From the NCBI GenBank assembly GCA_017577715.1, contig PKRC01000001.1:62001-126000 (forward strand): DNA of 64,000 bases. The letters run 5' to 3'. Source of the stretch: Clostridia bacterium (GTDB lineage Bacteria > Bacillota > Clostridia > Caldicoprobacterales > Caldicoprobacteraceae). Positions 50,951 to 59,230 of this stretch are shown here, in pieces. A model generated the notes under the pieces. That model was not told where the DNA came from and made no database searches. It worked only from the letters and a program-made list of their open reading frames with translations. The position numbers and the translations under genes were made by a program. Within the stretch, counting starts at the first letter, position 1; every line of letters begins with the position of its first letter.

Positions 50951-51586
50951 TTGTACATAAACTGGGTTGATGTACTTTTAAGCTTGCCGGCTGTATTTTT
51001 GGCCATGTCTTTCCATGAGTTTGCTCATGCCCTTACAGCTTATAGGCTGGGGGACCCTACTCCTAAAAATCAGGGGCGGCTTACCCTGTTCCCTTTAGCC
51101 CATGTGGATTGGCTGGGACTAATACTGTTTGCCCTATTTAGGTTTGGCTGGGCAAGGCCAGTACAGGTCAATCCTGCAAATTTCAAAAATCGAAAGTGGG
51201 GCAGCGTCATTGTGTCTTTTGCTGGGCCGCTGGCCAATATGCTGCTGTCCCTCATAGCCTTGGTAATTTTGATGGTAGCCGAGCTATTTGTTTTTTTCTA
51301 TAGGGATATCGTGCTTGGAATTATAGACCGCGTAGTGCAGCTGAATATAGTGTTTGCTATTTTGAATTTAATGCCCATACCTCCTTTTGATGGATATCAC
51401 ATTATAAAGGAACTATTTTATCGTCGGAATGTCAAATTTTTTTGGAACTATGAATACTACGGCATGCTAATTTTGTTCATCTTTGCGGTGTTGGGAGGAT
51501 TCAATTTGCTGGTGCATACCCCTGCCCAATACGTATATCGGCAATTGATGCATCTGCAAACCTTTTTGCTTTCTTTGTTGCAATAA
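50951..51586 (+). CDS. Site-2 protease-type membrane metalloprotease (M50)
   Basis: A 211-residue membrane protein with the zinc motif HEFAH (residues 22-26), the family segment RLTLFPLAHVDWLGL, and a C-terminal MPIPPFDGYH supplying the Asp ligand. It belongs to the short M50B group lacking PDZ domains, typical upstream of scpA in Firmicutes. Substrate unknown. TTG 50951 is chosen because TGGAGG lies 9 bases upstream; the longer frame to ATG 50897 lacks a ribosome site. Confidence 0.88.
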   Translation: MYINWVDVLLSLPAVFLAMSFHEFAHALTAYRLGDPTPKNQGRLTLFPLAHVDWLGLILFALFRFGWARPVQVNPANFKNRKWGSVIVSFAGPLANMLLSLIALVILMVAELFVFFYRDIVLGIIDRVVQLNIVFAILNLMPIPPFDGYHIIKELFYRRNVKFFWNYEYYGMLILFIFAVLGGFNLLVHTPAQYVYRQLMHLQTFLLSLLQ

Positions 51587-51607
51587 GGGGAAGGGGGTAA
51601 TAATGGT

Positions 51608-52351
51608 TTGGGTTATCAGGTAAGGCTTGAAGTTTTTGAAGGGCCGCTGGACCTTTTGCTGCACCTCATCGCCAAGGCCAAAATAAACATAGAGGATATA
51701 TCCATATCCGAGATAACAGCGCAGTACATGGACTATTTGAGCCAGATGCAGGCGTTGGATATCGACATAGCAAGTGAGTTCATGGTCATGGCTGCCACTT
51801 TGCTTCATATAAAGTCCAGCAAGCTGCTTCCCAAGCCTGTGCAGCAGTCAGAGGAGCAAGAGCCCGATCCACAGCAGCAGTTGATCGAGAGGTTGAAGCA
51901 ATACAAGAAGTATAAAGACGCCGGTGAATGGTTACATGAAAGGTACATGGTGTATTCCAACATGTACAGCAAGCTACCAGAAGAAGTGGTAGATACAGCT
52001 GAAGATGTAAAGTTTTCCAACGTGACCAAGCAGGACATAGCGCAGACCATGATGGCCTTGCTTGATAAAAAGAATACCTCTCAGCAGTCCCAAACGGTCG
52101 TCCGCAACATTAAGCCAGAACCCATATCGCTTCATGAGAGAATAAATCAGCTAGCGGCTTTAATTGTAAGGCGGGGAAAGGTGCTGTTTTCTCAGCTGGT
52201 CAGCAGGAAGTTTTCCAGACTGTACGTTGTGGTTACCTTTTTGGCGCTGCTTGAGATGGTAAACAGGGGCTGGGTTGCGGTGCAGCAATCCAGGCCATTT
52301 TCTGATATCTTCATTCAAAGGAAGGGGTTAAAATGGAAGAACAGCAGATGA
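51608..52351 (+). CDS. scpA: Segregation and condensation protein A
   Basis: A 247-residue kleisin of the SMC complex: N-terminal VFEGPLDLLLHLIAKAKINI and DIASEFMVMAATLLHIKS (SMC-binding), a variable linker and a C-terminal winged helix ending FSDIFIQR. The TTG start has AAGGGGG at 10 bases; a nearby ATG at 51603 is out of frame and meets a stop within seven codons. scpB follows with an overlap of 19 bases. Confidence 0.95.
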   Translation: MGYQVRLEVFEGPLDLLLHLIAKAKINIEDISISEITAQYMDYLSQMQALDIDIASEFMVMAATLLHIKSSKLLPKPVQQSEEQEPDPQQQLIERLKQYKKYKDAGEWLHERYMVYSNMYSKLPEEVVDTAEDVKFSNVTKQDIAQTMMALLDKKNTSQQSQTVVRNIKPEPISLHERINQLAALIVRRGKVLFSQLVSRKFSRLYVVVTFLALLEMVNRGWVAVQQSRPFSDIFIQRKGLKWKNSR

Positions 52352-52854
52352 TGGCCATAGCAGAAGCGATTTTGTTCATTGCAGGGGATCCAGTACCTGT
52401 AAGGAGTATTGCCGAGGTGTTGGATATAGACGTTGATGCCGCCCAGAGTTTGATGGAAAAGATGCTTGAAGCCTATGCTTTGCAACCACGGGGATTACAG
52501 CTTATAAGGATCAACGACGCATATCAGCTGGTTACTCGGCCTGAGTACGGTGAGTATATCCGCAAGTTTACCGGTGCGACCAAGGAGCAGCCGCTCTCCA
52601 GAGCCTGCCTTGAAACCCTGGCCATCATTGCCTACAACCAGCCTGTGACGAAAGCTGACATCGAGCAGCTCAGGGGGGTAAAATGTGACCATGCCATTGC
52701 TGTGCTGCTGGAAAAAAATTTGATCCGCGAGGTAGGGAGACTTGACGCACCGGGAAAGCCCAAGCTGTATGGAACTACAGAACTGTTTTTGAAGAGCTTT
52801 GGATTGTCGGATATCAATGACTTGCCGCCTCTTGAGCAACAGCAAGGCTCATGA
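52333..52854 (+). CDS. scpB: Segregation and condensation protein B
   Basis: A 173-residue protein with two winged helices, AEAILFIAGDPVPVRSIAEVL, LETLAIIAYNQPVTKADIEQLRGV and a GKPKLYGTTELFLKSFGL ending. It dimerises and binds ScpA in the SMC-ScpAB loader of chromosomes. It overlaps scpA, and the ATG follows AAAGGAAGGGG. Confidence 0.95.
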   Translation: MEEQQMMAIAEAILFIAGDPVPVRSIAEVLDIDVDAAQSLMEKMLEAYALQPRGLQLIRINDAYQLVTRPEYGEYIRKFTGATKEQPLSRACLETLAIIAYNQPVTKADIEQLRGVKCDHAIAVLLEKNLIREVGRLDAPGKPKLYGTTELFLKSFGLSDINDLPPLEQQQGS

Positions 52855-52908
52855 CTTTATTTCTTGTGCTGTGTATTTTTTTTTGTAAGCGTGAAAAACT
52901 AGAAAAAA

Positions 52909-53550
52909 ATGCACGGAGTGCGGGTGGCTGTGGCTTTATACGTTTGGATAATTCTGGCTGTATTGGTTGTGCTGGTGTTGGCTAGCATGGCAACCATACG
53001 TATAGAGATTAGCCTTAAAATAGAGAACGGCCACAATGAGGCATTCATGATTGTACACGCTTTGGGAGGCATTGTACGAAAAAAGATATTCATTAACACA
53101 AAGCCAGGCGTTGATCGCACATCTCTTTCCGGTAGTGGAGAGCCTTCATCTCAGGGTGAGACAGCTATATCTGCGGAGATCGTGAGCTTGATAAGGGAGG
53201 TGCTGGTAAAGACGCGGCAAAATGCTCCATATTTCAAAATCCTCAAGGGGAAGGCCAGGGTGGAGGATTTTGAGGTGAGGGCCAGGCTGGGTATCGGCGA
53301 TGCCGCGCATACGGCGTTGCTATGCGGAAGCCTTATCTCTCTGCTGCACATAGCGCTTTCTTACCTTCAAAACAGATACTATTTTGAGAAAAAGAGGGTG
53401 GATATAACTCCGGTGTTTGATAGGGAGATTTTTCGGCTGCACTTTAATTGCATAATAGCCCTTAAATTGAGATATATTATAATTGCTGGAATGCGAAAGA
53501 CAGCTGAAAAAATAAAGGGCGGTGAAGGAATTGTCAGGGCATCCGATTGA
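52909..53550 (+). CDS. DUF2953 family membrane protein
   Basis: A 213-residue protein with one N-terminal helix (ALYVWIILAVLVVLVLASM) and a soluble domain typical of DUF2953: IEISLKIENGHNEAFMIV, VEDFEVRARLGIGDAAHTALLCG and ITPVFDREIFRLHFNCIIALKLRYIIIAG. It is regularly paired with gerW (ytfJ), as here, with a 29-base overlap. A role in sporulation is inferred from that pairing only. Confidence 0.82.
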   Translation: MHGVRVAVALYVWIILAVLVVLVLASMATIRIEISLKIENGHNEAFMIVHALGGIVRKKIFINTKPGVDRTSLSGSGEPSSQGETAISAEIVSLIREVLVKTRQNAPYFKILKGKARVEDFEVRARLGIGDAAHTALLCGSLISLLHIALSYLQNRYYFEKKRVDITPVFDREIFRLHFNCIIALKLRYIIIAGMRKTAEKIKGGEGIVRASD

Positions 53551-53980
53551 GAATATCATGAGGACCACTATGGAAAACATCAAGGAGATGATAGATGTAA
53601 ATACCATTGTGGGCGATCCTGTAGAGACGGCAGATGGCAATGTCATCATACCCATATCCAAAGTTTCTTTCGGTTTCGTGGCAGGAGGCGGTGAATACAG
53701 GGATGGGAGCAAAGACCAGAAGCAGGGCAGGGGTGGCGTAGAAGGCGAAGCTTTGTCGTCCATGCCTTTTGCGGGTGGCACCGGAGCAGGCGTATCCGTG
53801 AATCCGGTAGCGTTTTTGGTGGTGGGTGGCGGCAAGGTCAGGCTTTTGCCTGTCCGTTTTCGCACTCCAACTGATCGAGTTGTCGAGATGCTCCCACAGC
53901 TGCTGGAAGACATACAAAGCTTGATGGGATCCAAAAAGGAAAATGGAGGTAGTCCCCATACACAACAAAATGTGCAATAG
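53522..53980 (+). CDS. gerW: GerW-family sporulation protein (YtfJ)
   Basis: A 152-residue protein with HPIENIMRTTMENIKEMIDVNTIVGDPV and IIPISKVSFGFVAGGGEY, the GerW/YtfJ signature, then a Gly-rich middle and NPVAFLVVGGGKVRLLPV. GerW is needed for normal L-alanine germination in Bacillus spores. It overlaps the DUF2953 gene, and a terminator follows. Confidence 0.93.
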   Translation: MKELSGHPIENIMRTTMENIKEMIDVNTIVGDPVETADGNVIIPISKVSFGFVAGGGEYRDGSKDQKQGRGGVEGEALSSMPFAGGTGAGVSVNPVAFLVVGGGKVRLLPVRFRTPTDRVVEMLPQLLEDIQSLMGSKKENGGSPHTQQNVQ

Positions 53981-54003
53981 GCGGCTAAAAGCCGCCTTTA
54001 TTT
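53979..54003 (+). terminator. Terminator after gerW
   Basis: AGGCGGC (53979-53985) and GCCGCCT (53991-53997) form a perfect stem with a TAAAA loop, followed by TTATTTTAT. Confidence 0.88.
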
Positions 54004-54110
54004 TATATCCTCTTTGATGTATACTATAACTTGTATTTTTGCTTGAAAAAAATTAAATCGGTATATATAAAGTGAGTTTGGTTGGTGCCTGTATTGAGAG
54101 GAGATGTCCC

Positions 54111-54833
54111 GTGCGCCTACAAAAATATATGGCTCATTGTGGGGTGGCTTCCCGCAGAAAATGCGAGGAGATGATAAAGCAGGGGAGGGTTACCGTCAAT
54201 GGCCAGGTGGTGACCCAGCTGGGAGTAAAGGTGGACCCGCAGAGGGATGAAGTAAAGGTGGACGGTAAACCCATTTCGCTGGAACCAAAGCAGGTATACA
54301 TTCTCCTGTATAAACCACGGGGATATGTAACCACTGTGAAGGATACCCACCAAAGGCCCACCGTAATGTCGCTGTTGGGGAGTCAGCCCGTCAGGGTATA
54401 TCCTGTAGGCAGGTTGGATTTCGATACCGAGGGCCTATTATTGCTTACCAACGATGGCGAGCTGGCCAATAAGCTCATGCACCCGCGGTACGGCGTGGAA
54501 AAGGAATATTATGTGGTGGTGGAAGGCCGCCCTTATAAGTCCCAGATTCAGAAGTTTATAGATGGGATCGATATAGGCGATGCCATTGCCCATGCCCATA
54601 AGATAAGGTTGCTGTGGCAGAAGGGCAACAGTTCGGCATTCAAGATAGTATTGAAAGAAGGAAGGAATAGGCAGATAAGGCGGATGTTTGAAGCCATTGG
54701 CTGCCCGGTCAAATTTCTAAGGAGGGAGCGGTTTGGGAATCTTGTGCTTAGAGGCTTAAAGCCCGGACAGTGGCGATACCTCGATGAGCATGAGATAATA
54801 CAGCTCAAAAAATTGGTGGAGGCGAAAGCATGA
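54111..54833 (+). CDS. rluB: Pseudouridine synthase RluB family
   Basis: A 240-residue enzyme with an S4 domain (RLQKYMAHCGVASRRKCEEMI) and a catalytic domain with GRLDFDTEGLLLLTNDG, which contains the catalytic aspartate. The KEGRNRQIRRMFEAIG motif is also present. It modifies 23S rRNA (near U2605 in E. coli numbering for RluB). GTG 54111 follows AGAGGAG at 7 bases; the frame upstream to 54072 has no ribosome site. It overlaps the GNAT gene. Confidence 0.93.
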   Translation: MRLQKYMAHCGVASRRKCEEMIKQGRVTVNGQVVTQLGVKVDPQRDEVKVDGKPISLEPKQVYILLYKPRGYVTTVKDTHQRPTVMSLLGSQPVRVYPVGRLDFDTEGLLLLTNDGELANKLMHPRYGVEKEYYVVVEGRPYKSQIQKFIDGIDIGDAIAHAHKIRLLWQKGNSSAFKIVLKEGRNRQIRRMFEAIGCPVKFLRRERFGNLVLRGLKPGQWRYLDEHEIIQLKKLVEAKA

Positions 54834-55237
54834 TAACCTTCAGGAAGATTGAACCTCAGGACCTGGATGAGATATACTTAAATGAAGGCCTGCGCTCTTT
54901 GATTACGATATCGAGCCAGGGTGAGAGGTTTGCTGTGGTGGCTGAGGAGGATGGGCGTATAAAAGGGGGTATAAGTGGCTATAGGCAGGATGAAAGCGCG
55001 TTTATACAGCGCATTGCGGTGCTGCCTGGCCCTGATAAGGAATCTTTGGAGGATGGCCTGGTTCGTTCGCTGGCGTATATACTGGATAGGGAAGGAGTCA
55101 AGAGGCTCTTTGCTGGGGACCCTGAAAATAGAAGCCTCCTTGAGAGGATAGGATTTAAGCGCTTTGATGGCCATGATTCCAATTACTGCATGGTGTTGGA
55201 TTTGTCGTGGTTTTTTGAGCAAAGGAGCTGCGGATAA
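54830..55237 (+). CDS. GNAT-like N-acetyltransferase, small
   Basis: A 135-residue protein with a GNAT-type core: ITFRKIEPQDLDEIY at the start, FAVVAEEDGRIKGGISGY (beta strands), IQRIAVLPGPDKESLEDGLVRSL (acetyl-CoA loop, without the canonical Q/RxxGxG/A) and ENRSLLERIGFKRF. The degenerate acetyl-CoA loop leaves activity uncertain. It overlaps rluB by four bases. Confidence 0.75.
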   Translation: MITFRKIEPQDLDEIYLNEGLRSLITISSQGERFAVVAEEDGRIKGGISGYRQDESAFIQRIAVLPGPDKESLEDGLVRSLAYILDREGVKRLFAGDPENRSLLERIGFKRFDGHDSNYCMVLDLSWFFEQRSCG

Positions 55238-55589
55238 AACGTTTTGAAACGATTTTTGTATTTTATCGAGTAGAGGTTTTGTTGTCCTTAAAAGAGGTTA
55301 TAGATGTATTAAAAGCCTCGTTCCGTAGCATGCTGGGTACAGGTGTTGTAGGCCTGGCATAGGATCGTGTATCGAGGCGATAGGACAAATGAAGAACTTA
55401 AAATAGCCAATATGCCCTATAATTGGCTGCTAAGATAGTTCTATAGTTATGCCGATGATTTAAATTAGAGATTTAAAATAAAAAATTTTTAGAAAAAAAG
55501 AAGGAAAAAAGGTATTTTTGTAGAATTAAAAGAAGTTGGGTCAAAAGTTTTTTCTTTTCAAAAATTTTAAAGGATCTGGAGGGTGTTGG
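55238..55589 (+). other. 352-bp gene-free leader of the decarboxylase operon
   Basis: No convincing reading frame fills this gap. It contains a possible folded element in which GCCTCG (55315-55320) pairs with CGAGGC (55373-55378) around a 52-base GT-rich loop, then the SpoIIID-type box at 55381. A very A/T-rich tract follows (about 55455-55570), and finally the ribosome site TGGAGGG of the first decarboxylase gene. I see no known riboswitch. Confidence 0.5.
55381..55390 (+). promoter_or_regulatory. SpoIIID-consensus box upstream of the decarboxylase operon
   Basis: TAGGACAAAT fits WWRRACARNY exactly, and it is the third copy of this 10-mer seen in intergenic DNA of the window. It lies about 210 bases before mmdA, outside any usual -35/-10 distance, so its effect is uncertain. 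Confidence 0.4.
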
Positions 55590-57140
55590 ATGAGTACATA
55601 CGACAAAATAAGGATTATGCAGGACCGAAAGCTGGCCATTCGTCAAGGCGGTGGCCCGGAGAAGATTCAAAAGCAGCACGACAGCGGCAAACTTACTGCC
55701 CGCGAGAGGATTGAGCGGCTGGTGGATCCAGGTAGCTTTGTCGAGCTGGATGCTTTTGTGGAGCATCGCTCGGTGGAGTTTGGCCTGGATAAGATGAAGA
55801 TGCCTGCTGACGGCGTGATAACAGGTTATGCCACTATAGACGGCAGGCCTGTGTATTTGTATTCCCAGGACTTTACCGTCATGGGCGGTTCGCTGGGTGA
55901 GATGCATGCTAAGAAGATTACCAAGATAATGGACATGGCCATGAAAACGGGATGTCCCATCATTTGCATCAACGATTCGGGAGGGGCAAGGATTCAGGAA
56001 GGCATAGATGCCTTAAGCGGCTATGGCGAGATCTTTTTCCGCAACACCATGGCCTCCGGCGTCGTCCCGCAGATTTCGGTGATAGTTGGGCCATGTGCCG
56101 GAGGGGCTGTTTATTCTCCAGCCCTTACCGATTTTGTGTTCATGGTAGATAAGAGCAGCAAGATGTTTATAACTGGTCCGCAGGTGGTTGAGGCGGCAAC
56201 GGGCGAAAAGGTGACGGCAGAGGACTTGGGCGGTGCTTTGACCCATAACAAGATGAGCGGCGTTGCCCACTTCATAAACGCTACCGAGGATGAGTGCTTT
56301 GCCGCGGTGAGGAAGCTTTTGAGCTATCTGCCCCTCAATAACATGGAGGACCCGCCGCTTTACGAGTGCCAGGACGATCCTAACAGGCTGGCACCAGAGC
56401 TTAACAACATCATTCCTGACAATCCCAATAAGGCTTATGATGTAAAGGATGTTATAAGGCAGGTTGTGGACTACGGCGATTTCTTTGAGGTTCAACCGCT
56501 TTATGCTCCCAACATCGTGGTTGGGTTTGCGCGGCTTAATGGCAGATCGGTGGGAATCGTGGCCAATCAACCCAATGAGCTAGCTGGCTGTCTGGACATC
56601 AACGCCTCCGATAAAGCCGCTAGGTTTGTGCGCTTCTGCGATGCCTTCAACATTCCAATCATAACCTTCACCGATGTTCCGGGGTATTTGCCCGGGGTGG
56701 AGCAGGAGCACGGCGGCATCATACGCCACGGCGCAAAGCTGCTGTACGCATATTCGGAGGCAACCGTTCCAAAGATCAATGTGATCTTGCGCAAGGCATA
56801 TGGTGGCGCGTATATAGCCATGAGCAGTAAGCATCTAGGGGCCGACATCGTAATGGCATGGCCTACGGCCGAGATTGCCGTAATGGGACCTGAAGGTGCT
56901 GCCAACATCATATTCAAGAAAGAAATCGAGAATTCAGCTGATCCCATTGAGATGAGGCAACAAAAGATCGAAGAGTATCGCAACCGCTTTGCTAATCCTT
57001 ACGTGGCTGCTGCTCGCGGCTATGTCGATGACATTATCGAGCCCGAGGCTACAAGGCCAAGGCTAATTAGCGCTCTCCAGATGTTGGAAGGCAAGCGCGA
57101 AAATAGGCCACCTAAGAAGCATGGCAATATGCCCGTGTGA
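55590..57140 (+). CDS. mmdA: Acyl-CoA carboxyltransferase (methylmalonyl-CoA decarboxylase alpha / propionyl-CoA carboxylase beta type)
   Basis: A 516-residue 12S-type carboxyltransferase with two crotonase-fold halves: [55 protein letters not shown] and [19 protein letters not shown] in the first. The second half has [25 protein letters not shown] and [13 protein letters not shown]. It moves CO2 between biotin and an acyl-CoA, most likely methylmalonyl-/propionyl-CoA. ATG 55590 follows TGGAGGG. Next to OadG, biotin carrier and OadB genes, it serves a sodium-pumping decarboxylase. Confidence 0.94.
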   Translation: MSTYDKIRIMQDRKLAIRQGGGPEKIQKQHDSGKLTARERIERLVDPGSFVELDAFVEHRSVEFGLDKMKMPADGVITGYATIDGRPVYLYSQDFTVMGGSLGEMHAKKITKIMDMAMKTGCPIICINDSGGARIQEGIDALSGYGEIFFRNTMASGVVPQISVIVGPCAGGAVYSPALTDFVFMVDKSSKMFITGPQVVEAATGEKVTAEDLGGALTHNKMSGVAHFINATEDECFAAVRKLLSYLPLNNMEDPPLYECQDDPNRLAPELNNIIPDNPNKAYDVKDVIRQVVDYGDFFEVQPLYAPNIVVGFARLNGRSVGIVANQPNELAGCLDINASDKAARFVRFCDAFNIPIITFTDVPGYLPGVEQEHGGIIRHGAKLLYAYSEATVPKINVILRKAYGGAYIAMSSKHLGADIVMAWPTAEIAVMGPEGAANIIFKKEIENSADPIEMRQQKIEEYRNRFANPYVAAARGYVDDIIEPEATRPRLISALQMLEGKRENRPPKKHGNMPV

Positions 57141-57150
57141 TTAGAGGGAA

Positions 57151-57543
57151 ATGAGGTGGATAAAATTGTTGGGTATCATTTGGGATAGTCTAAAGGTAAT
57201 GGTTCTCGGCATGGGGACCGTATTCGTAGCTTTAATCGGTTTGGTGTTCATATTGAAAGGGATGCACAGGCTTACCGATAGGAGCGCGAAAGCGCAAAGG
57301 ACAGCTGAAGCTGACCAAACTTTAAAAGCTGTCGAGAAGAGCGATGCGGTTGATAGCGTTGTTCAATTTCAAGGTCAGGATGAAGAGGATGAGGAGCTGG
57401 TGGCAGTTATAGCTGCTGCCGTTGCAGCTTCCCTTCATCGTTCAACCCATGACATCGTTGTTAGGTCCATAAGGCGAGTTCCTGCCATAACGCCCGTATG
57501 GAACAGGATCGGCCGTCAAGAACAAATAGCAAGCAGGTTATAA
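57151..57543 (+). CDS. oadG: Sodium pump decarboxylase gamma subunit (OadG family)
   Basis: A 130-residue protein with one N-terminal membrane helix (VMVLGMGTVFVALIGLVFIL), then a polar linker and a C-terminal segment with EELVAVIAAAVAASLH, as in Firmicute OadG/MmdD proteins. It links the membrane and soluble subunits. ATG 57151 has a poor spacing to GAGGG; TTG 57166 or 57169 after GAGGTGG would give an N-terminus closer to the family, so the start is unsure. Confidence 0.88.
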   Translation: MRWIKLLGIIWDSLKVMVLGMGTVFVALIGLVFILKGMHRLTDRSAKAQRTAEADQTLKAVEKSDAVDSVVQFQGQDEEDEELVAVIAAAVAASLHRSTHDIVVRSIRRVPAITPVWNRIGRQEQIASRL

Positions 57544-57573
57544 AAAAATAATCATTTTAAGGAGGAAGTAGGT

Positions 57574-58005
57574 ATGAGGAAATTCATCATAACTGTTAAC
57601 GGAAAATCCTATGAGGTTGAAGTGGAAGAGTTGTCAACTCAGACAGCAAGTGCTGTTACGCAGCCCACGCCTGTAGTAACGGCTGCACAGACATCTCAAC
57701 CCGCTGCTCAGCCGGCGTCTCAAGCTGCTGCAGCACCTAAGCAAGAAAAGGCTGCCGAGCAAAAGCAAGCTTCGCAGCCCATACCCAGCGGGGCTGAGCT
57801 GGTAAAGGCGCCCATGCCCGGCACAATACTAGATGTAAAGGTGAATGTTGGAGACGAGGTAAAGAGAGGACAGGTATTGTTGATACTTGAAGCTATGAAG
57901 ATGGAGAACGAGATCATGGCGCCCAGAGATGGCAAGGTTGTTTCCATCCAGGTGAGCAAGGGAGCATCGGTAAATACGGATGACGTGTTGGTAGCTTTGC
58001 AGTAA
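57574..58005 (+). CDS. Biotin carboxyl carrier subunit
   Basis: A 143-residue protein: short N-terminal strand region ([19 protein letters not shown]), a flexible Ala/Pro/Gln-rich linker (residues 25-70) and a biotinyl domain with EAMKMEN, biotinylated Lys109. It carries carboxyl groups between the carboxyltransferases and OadB. The ATG follows AAGGAGGAAG. Confidence 0.95.
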   Translation: MRKFIITVNGKSYEVEVEELSTQTASAVTQPTPVVTAAQTSQPAAQPASQAAAAPKQEKAAEQKQASQPIPSGAELVKAPMPGTILDVKVNVGDEVKRGQVLLILEAMKMENEIMAPRDGKVVSIQVSKGASVNTDDVLVALQ

Positions 58006-58028
58006 TATACGTAGTAGGAGGTGAAGTA

Positions 58029-59198
58029 ATGGGGAAACCATTGGGAGATGTAATACTGGATTTCCTTCGAGAGTCGGGCTTTGCTGCCATAACATGGAAG
58101 CAAGCCTTGATGTTAGGCATATCTTGGCTTCTGATTTTTCTGGCTATAAAGAAAAAATATGAGCCTTTATTGCTCTTGCCAATAGCCTTTGGTATGATGC
58201 TTGCCAATTTGCCGTTGGCGGGGTTGACTGCAGAACCCAAATATGAAATGGTAAACGGCGAAATGAAGCTAAAAGAGGTTGGAGGACTCCTGTACTATCT
58301 TTATCAGGGTGTCAAATTGGGCGTATATCCTCCACTCATATTCTTAGGCATTGGGGCTATGACCGATTTTGGCCCGCTCATCGCCAACCCCAGCAGCTTG
58401 CTGTTGGGAGCTGCTGCCCAGCTGGGAATATTTGCAGCTTTTTTCCTGGCCAGGCTATTGGGATTTGACCCCAAAGCTGCTGCTTCAATCGGCATAATTG
58501 GCGGGGCAGATGGCCCTACCGCCATATACCTTACTACCAAGTTAAAGCCTGAGCTTTTAGGGCCGGTTGCTATTGCTGCCTATTCCTATATGGCCTTGAT
58601 ACCTATGATTCAGCCGCCCATTATGCGGGCGCTTACCACAAGGAAGGAGCGCCAGGTGGTGATGAAGCAGCTGAGGCCAGTATCCAAGCTGGAGAAGATT
58701 CTGTTCCCTATCGTGGTTACGGTGGTAGGGTCGCTGTTGGTCCCCTCCTCGGCTCCTCTGCTGGGAATGCTCATGCTGGGCAACCTATTCAGGGAAAGCC
58801 TTGTGGTGGATCGCCTCAGTAAGACGGCGCAGAACGAGCTCATCAACATAATTACCATATTCATTGGCGTTACGGTGGGATCCACGGCAACGGCAGAAAG
58901 GTTTATATCTCCCGATACCCTCAAGATTATTGCCCTGGGGCTTGTAGCCTTTGCTTTTAGCACTGTAGGAGGCGTATTGTTAGGAAAGATTATGTACTGG
59001 GCAACTGGTGGTAAGGTCAATCCTTTGATAGGGTCTGCGGGGGTATCGGCGGTGCCCATGGCAGCCCGCGTTTCACAAATAGAAGGTCAGAGGGAGAATC
59101 CATCCAACTTCCTTTTGATGCATGCCATGGGGCCCAACGTGGCCGGCGTTATAGGTTCGGCCATTGCGGCAGGAGTGCTTCTTAACCTGTTTGGTTAA
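58029..59198 (+). CDS. oadB: Sodium-translocating decarboxylase beta subunit
   Basis: A 389-residue polytopic membrane protein that decarboxylates carboxybiotin and exports Na+. Motifs are [35 protein letters not shown] with the essential Asp, [14 protein letters not shown], and [16 protein letters not shown]. The length is slightly short for OadB but typical of Firmicute MmdB. The ATG follows AGGAGGTG. Confidence 0.95.
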   Translation: MGKPLGDVILDFLRESGFAAITWKQALMLGISWLLIFLAIKKKYEPLLLLPIAFGMMLANLPLAGLTAEPKYEMVNGEMKLKEVGGLLYYLYQGVKLGVYPPLIFLGIGAMTDFGPLIANPSSLLLGAAAQLGIFAAFFLARLLGFDPKAAASIGIIGGADGPTAIYLTTKLKPELLGPVAIAAYSYMALIPMIQPPIMRALTTRKERQVVMKQLRPVSKLEKILFPIVVTVVGSLLVPSSAPLLGMLMLGNLFRESLVVDRLSKTAQNELINIITIFIGVTVGSTATAERFISPDTLKIIALGLVAFAFSTVGGVLLGKIMYWATGGKVNPLIGSAGVSAVPMAARVSQIEGQRENPSNFLLMHAMGPNVAGVIGSAIAAGVLLNLFG

Positions 59199-59230
59199 TA
59201 GTATAAACTTTTGAATAGGAGGCTATTCAT

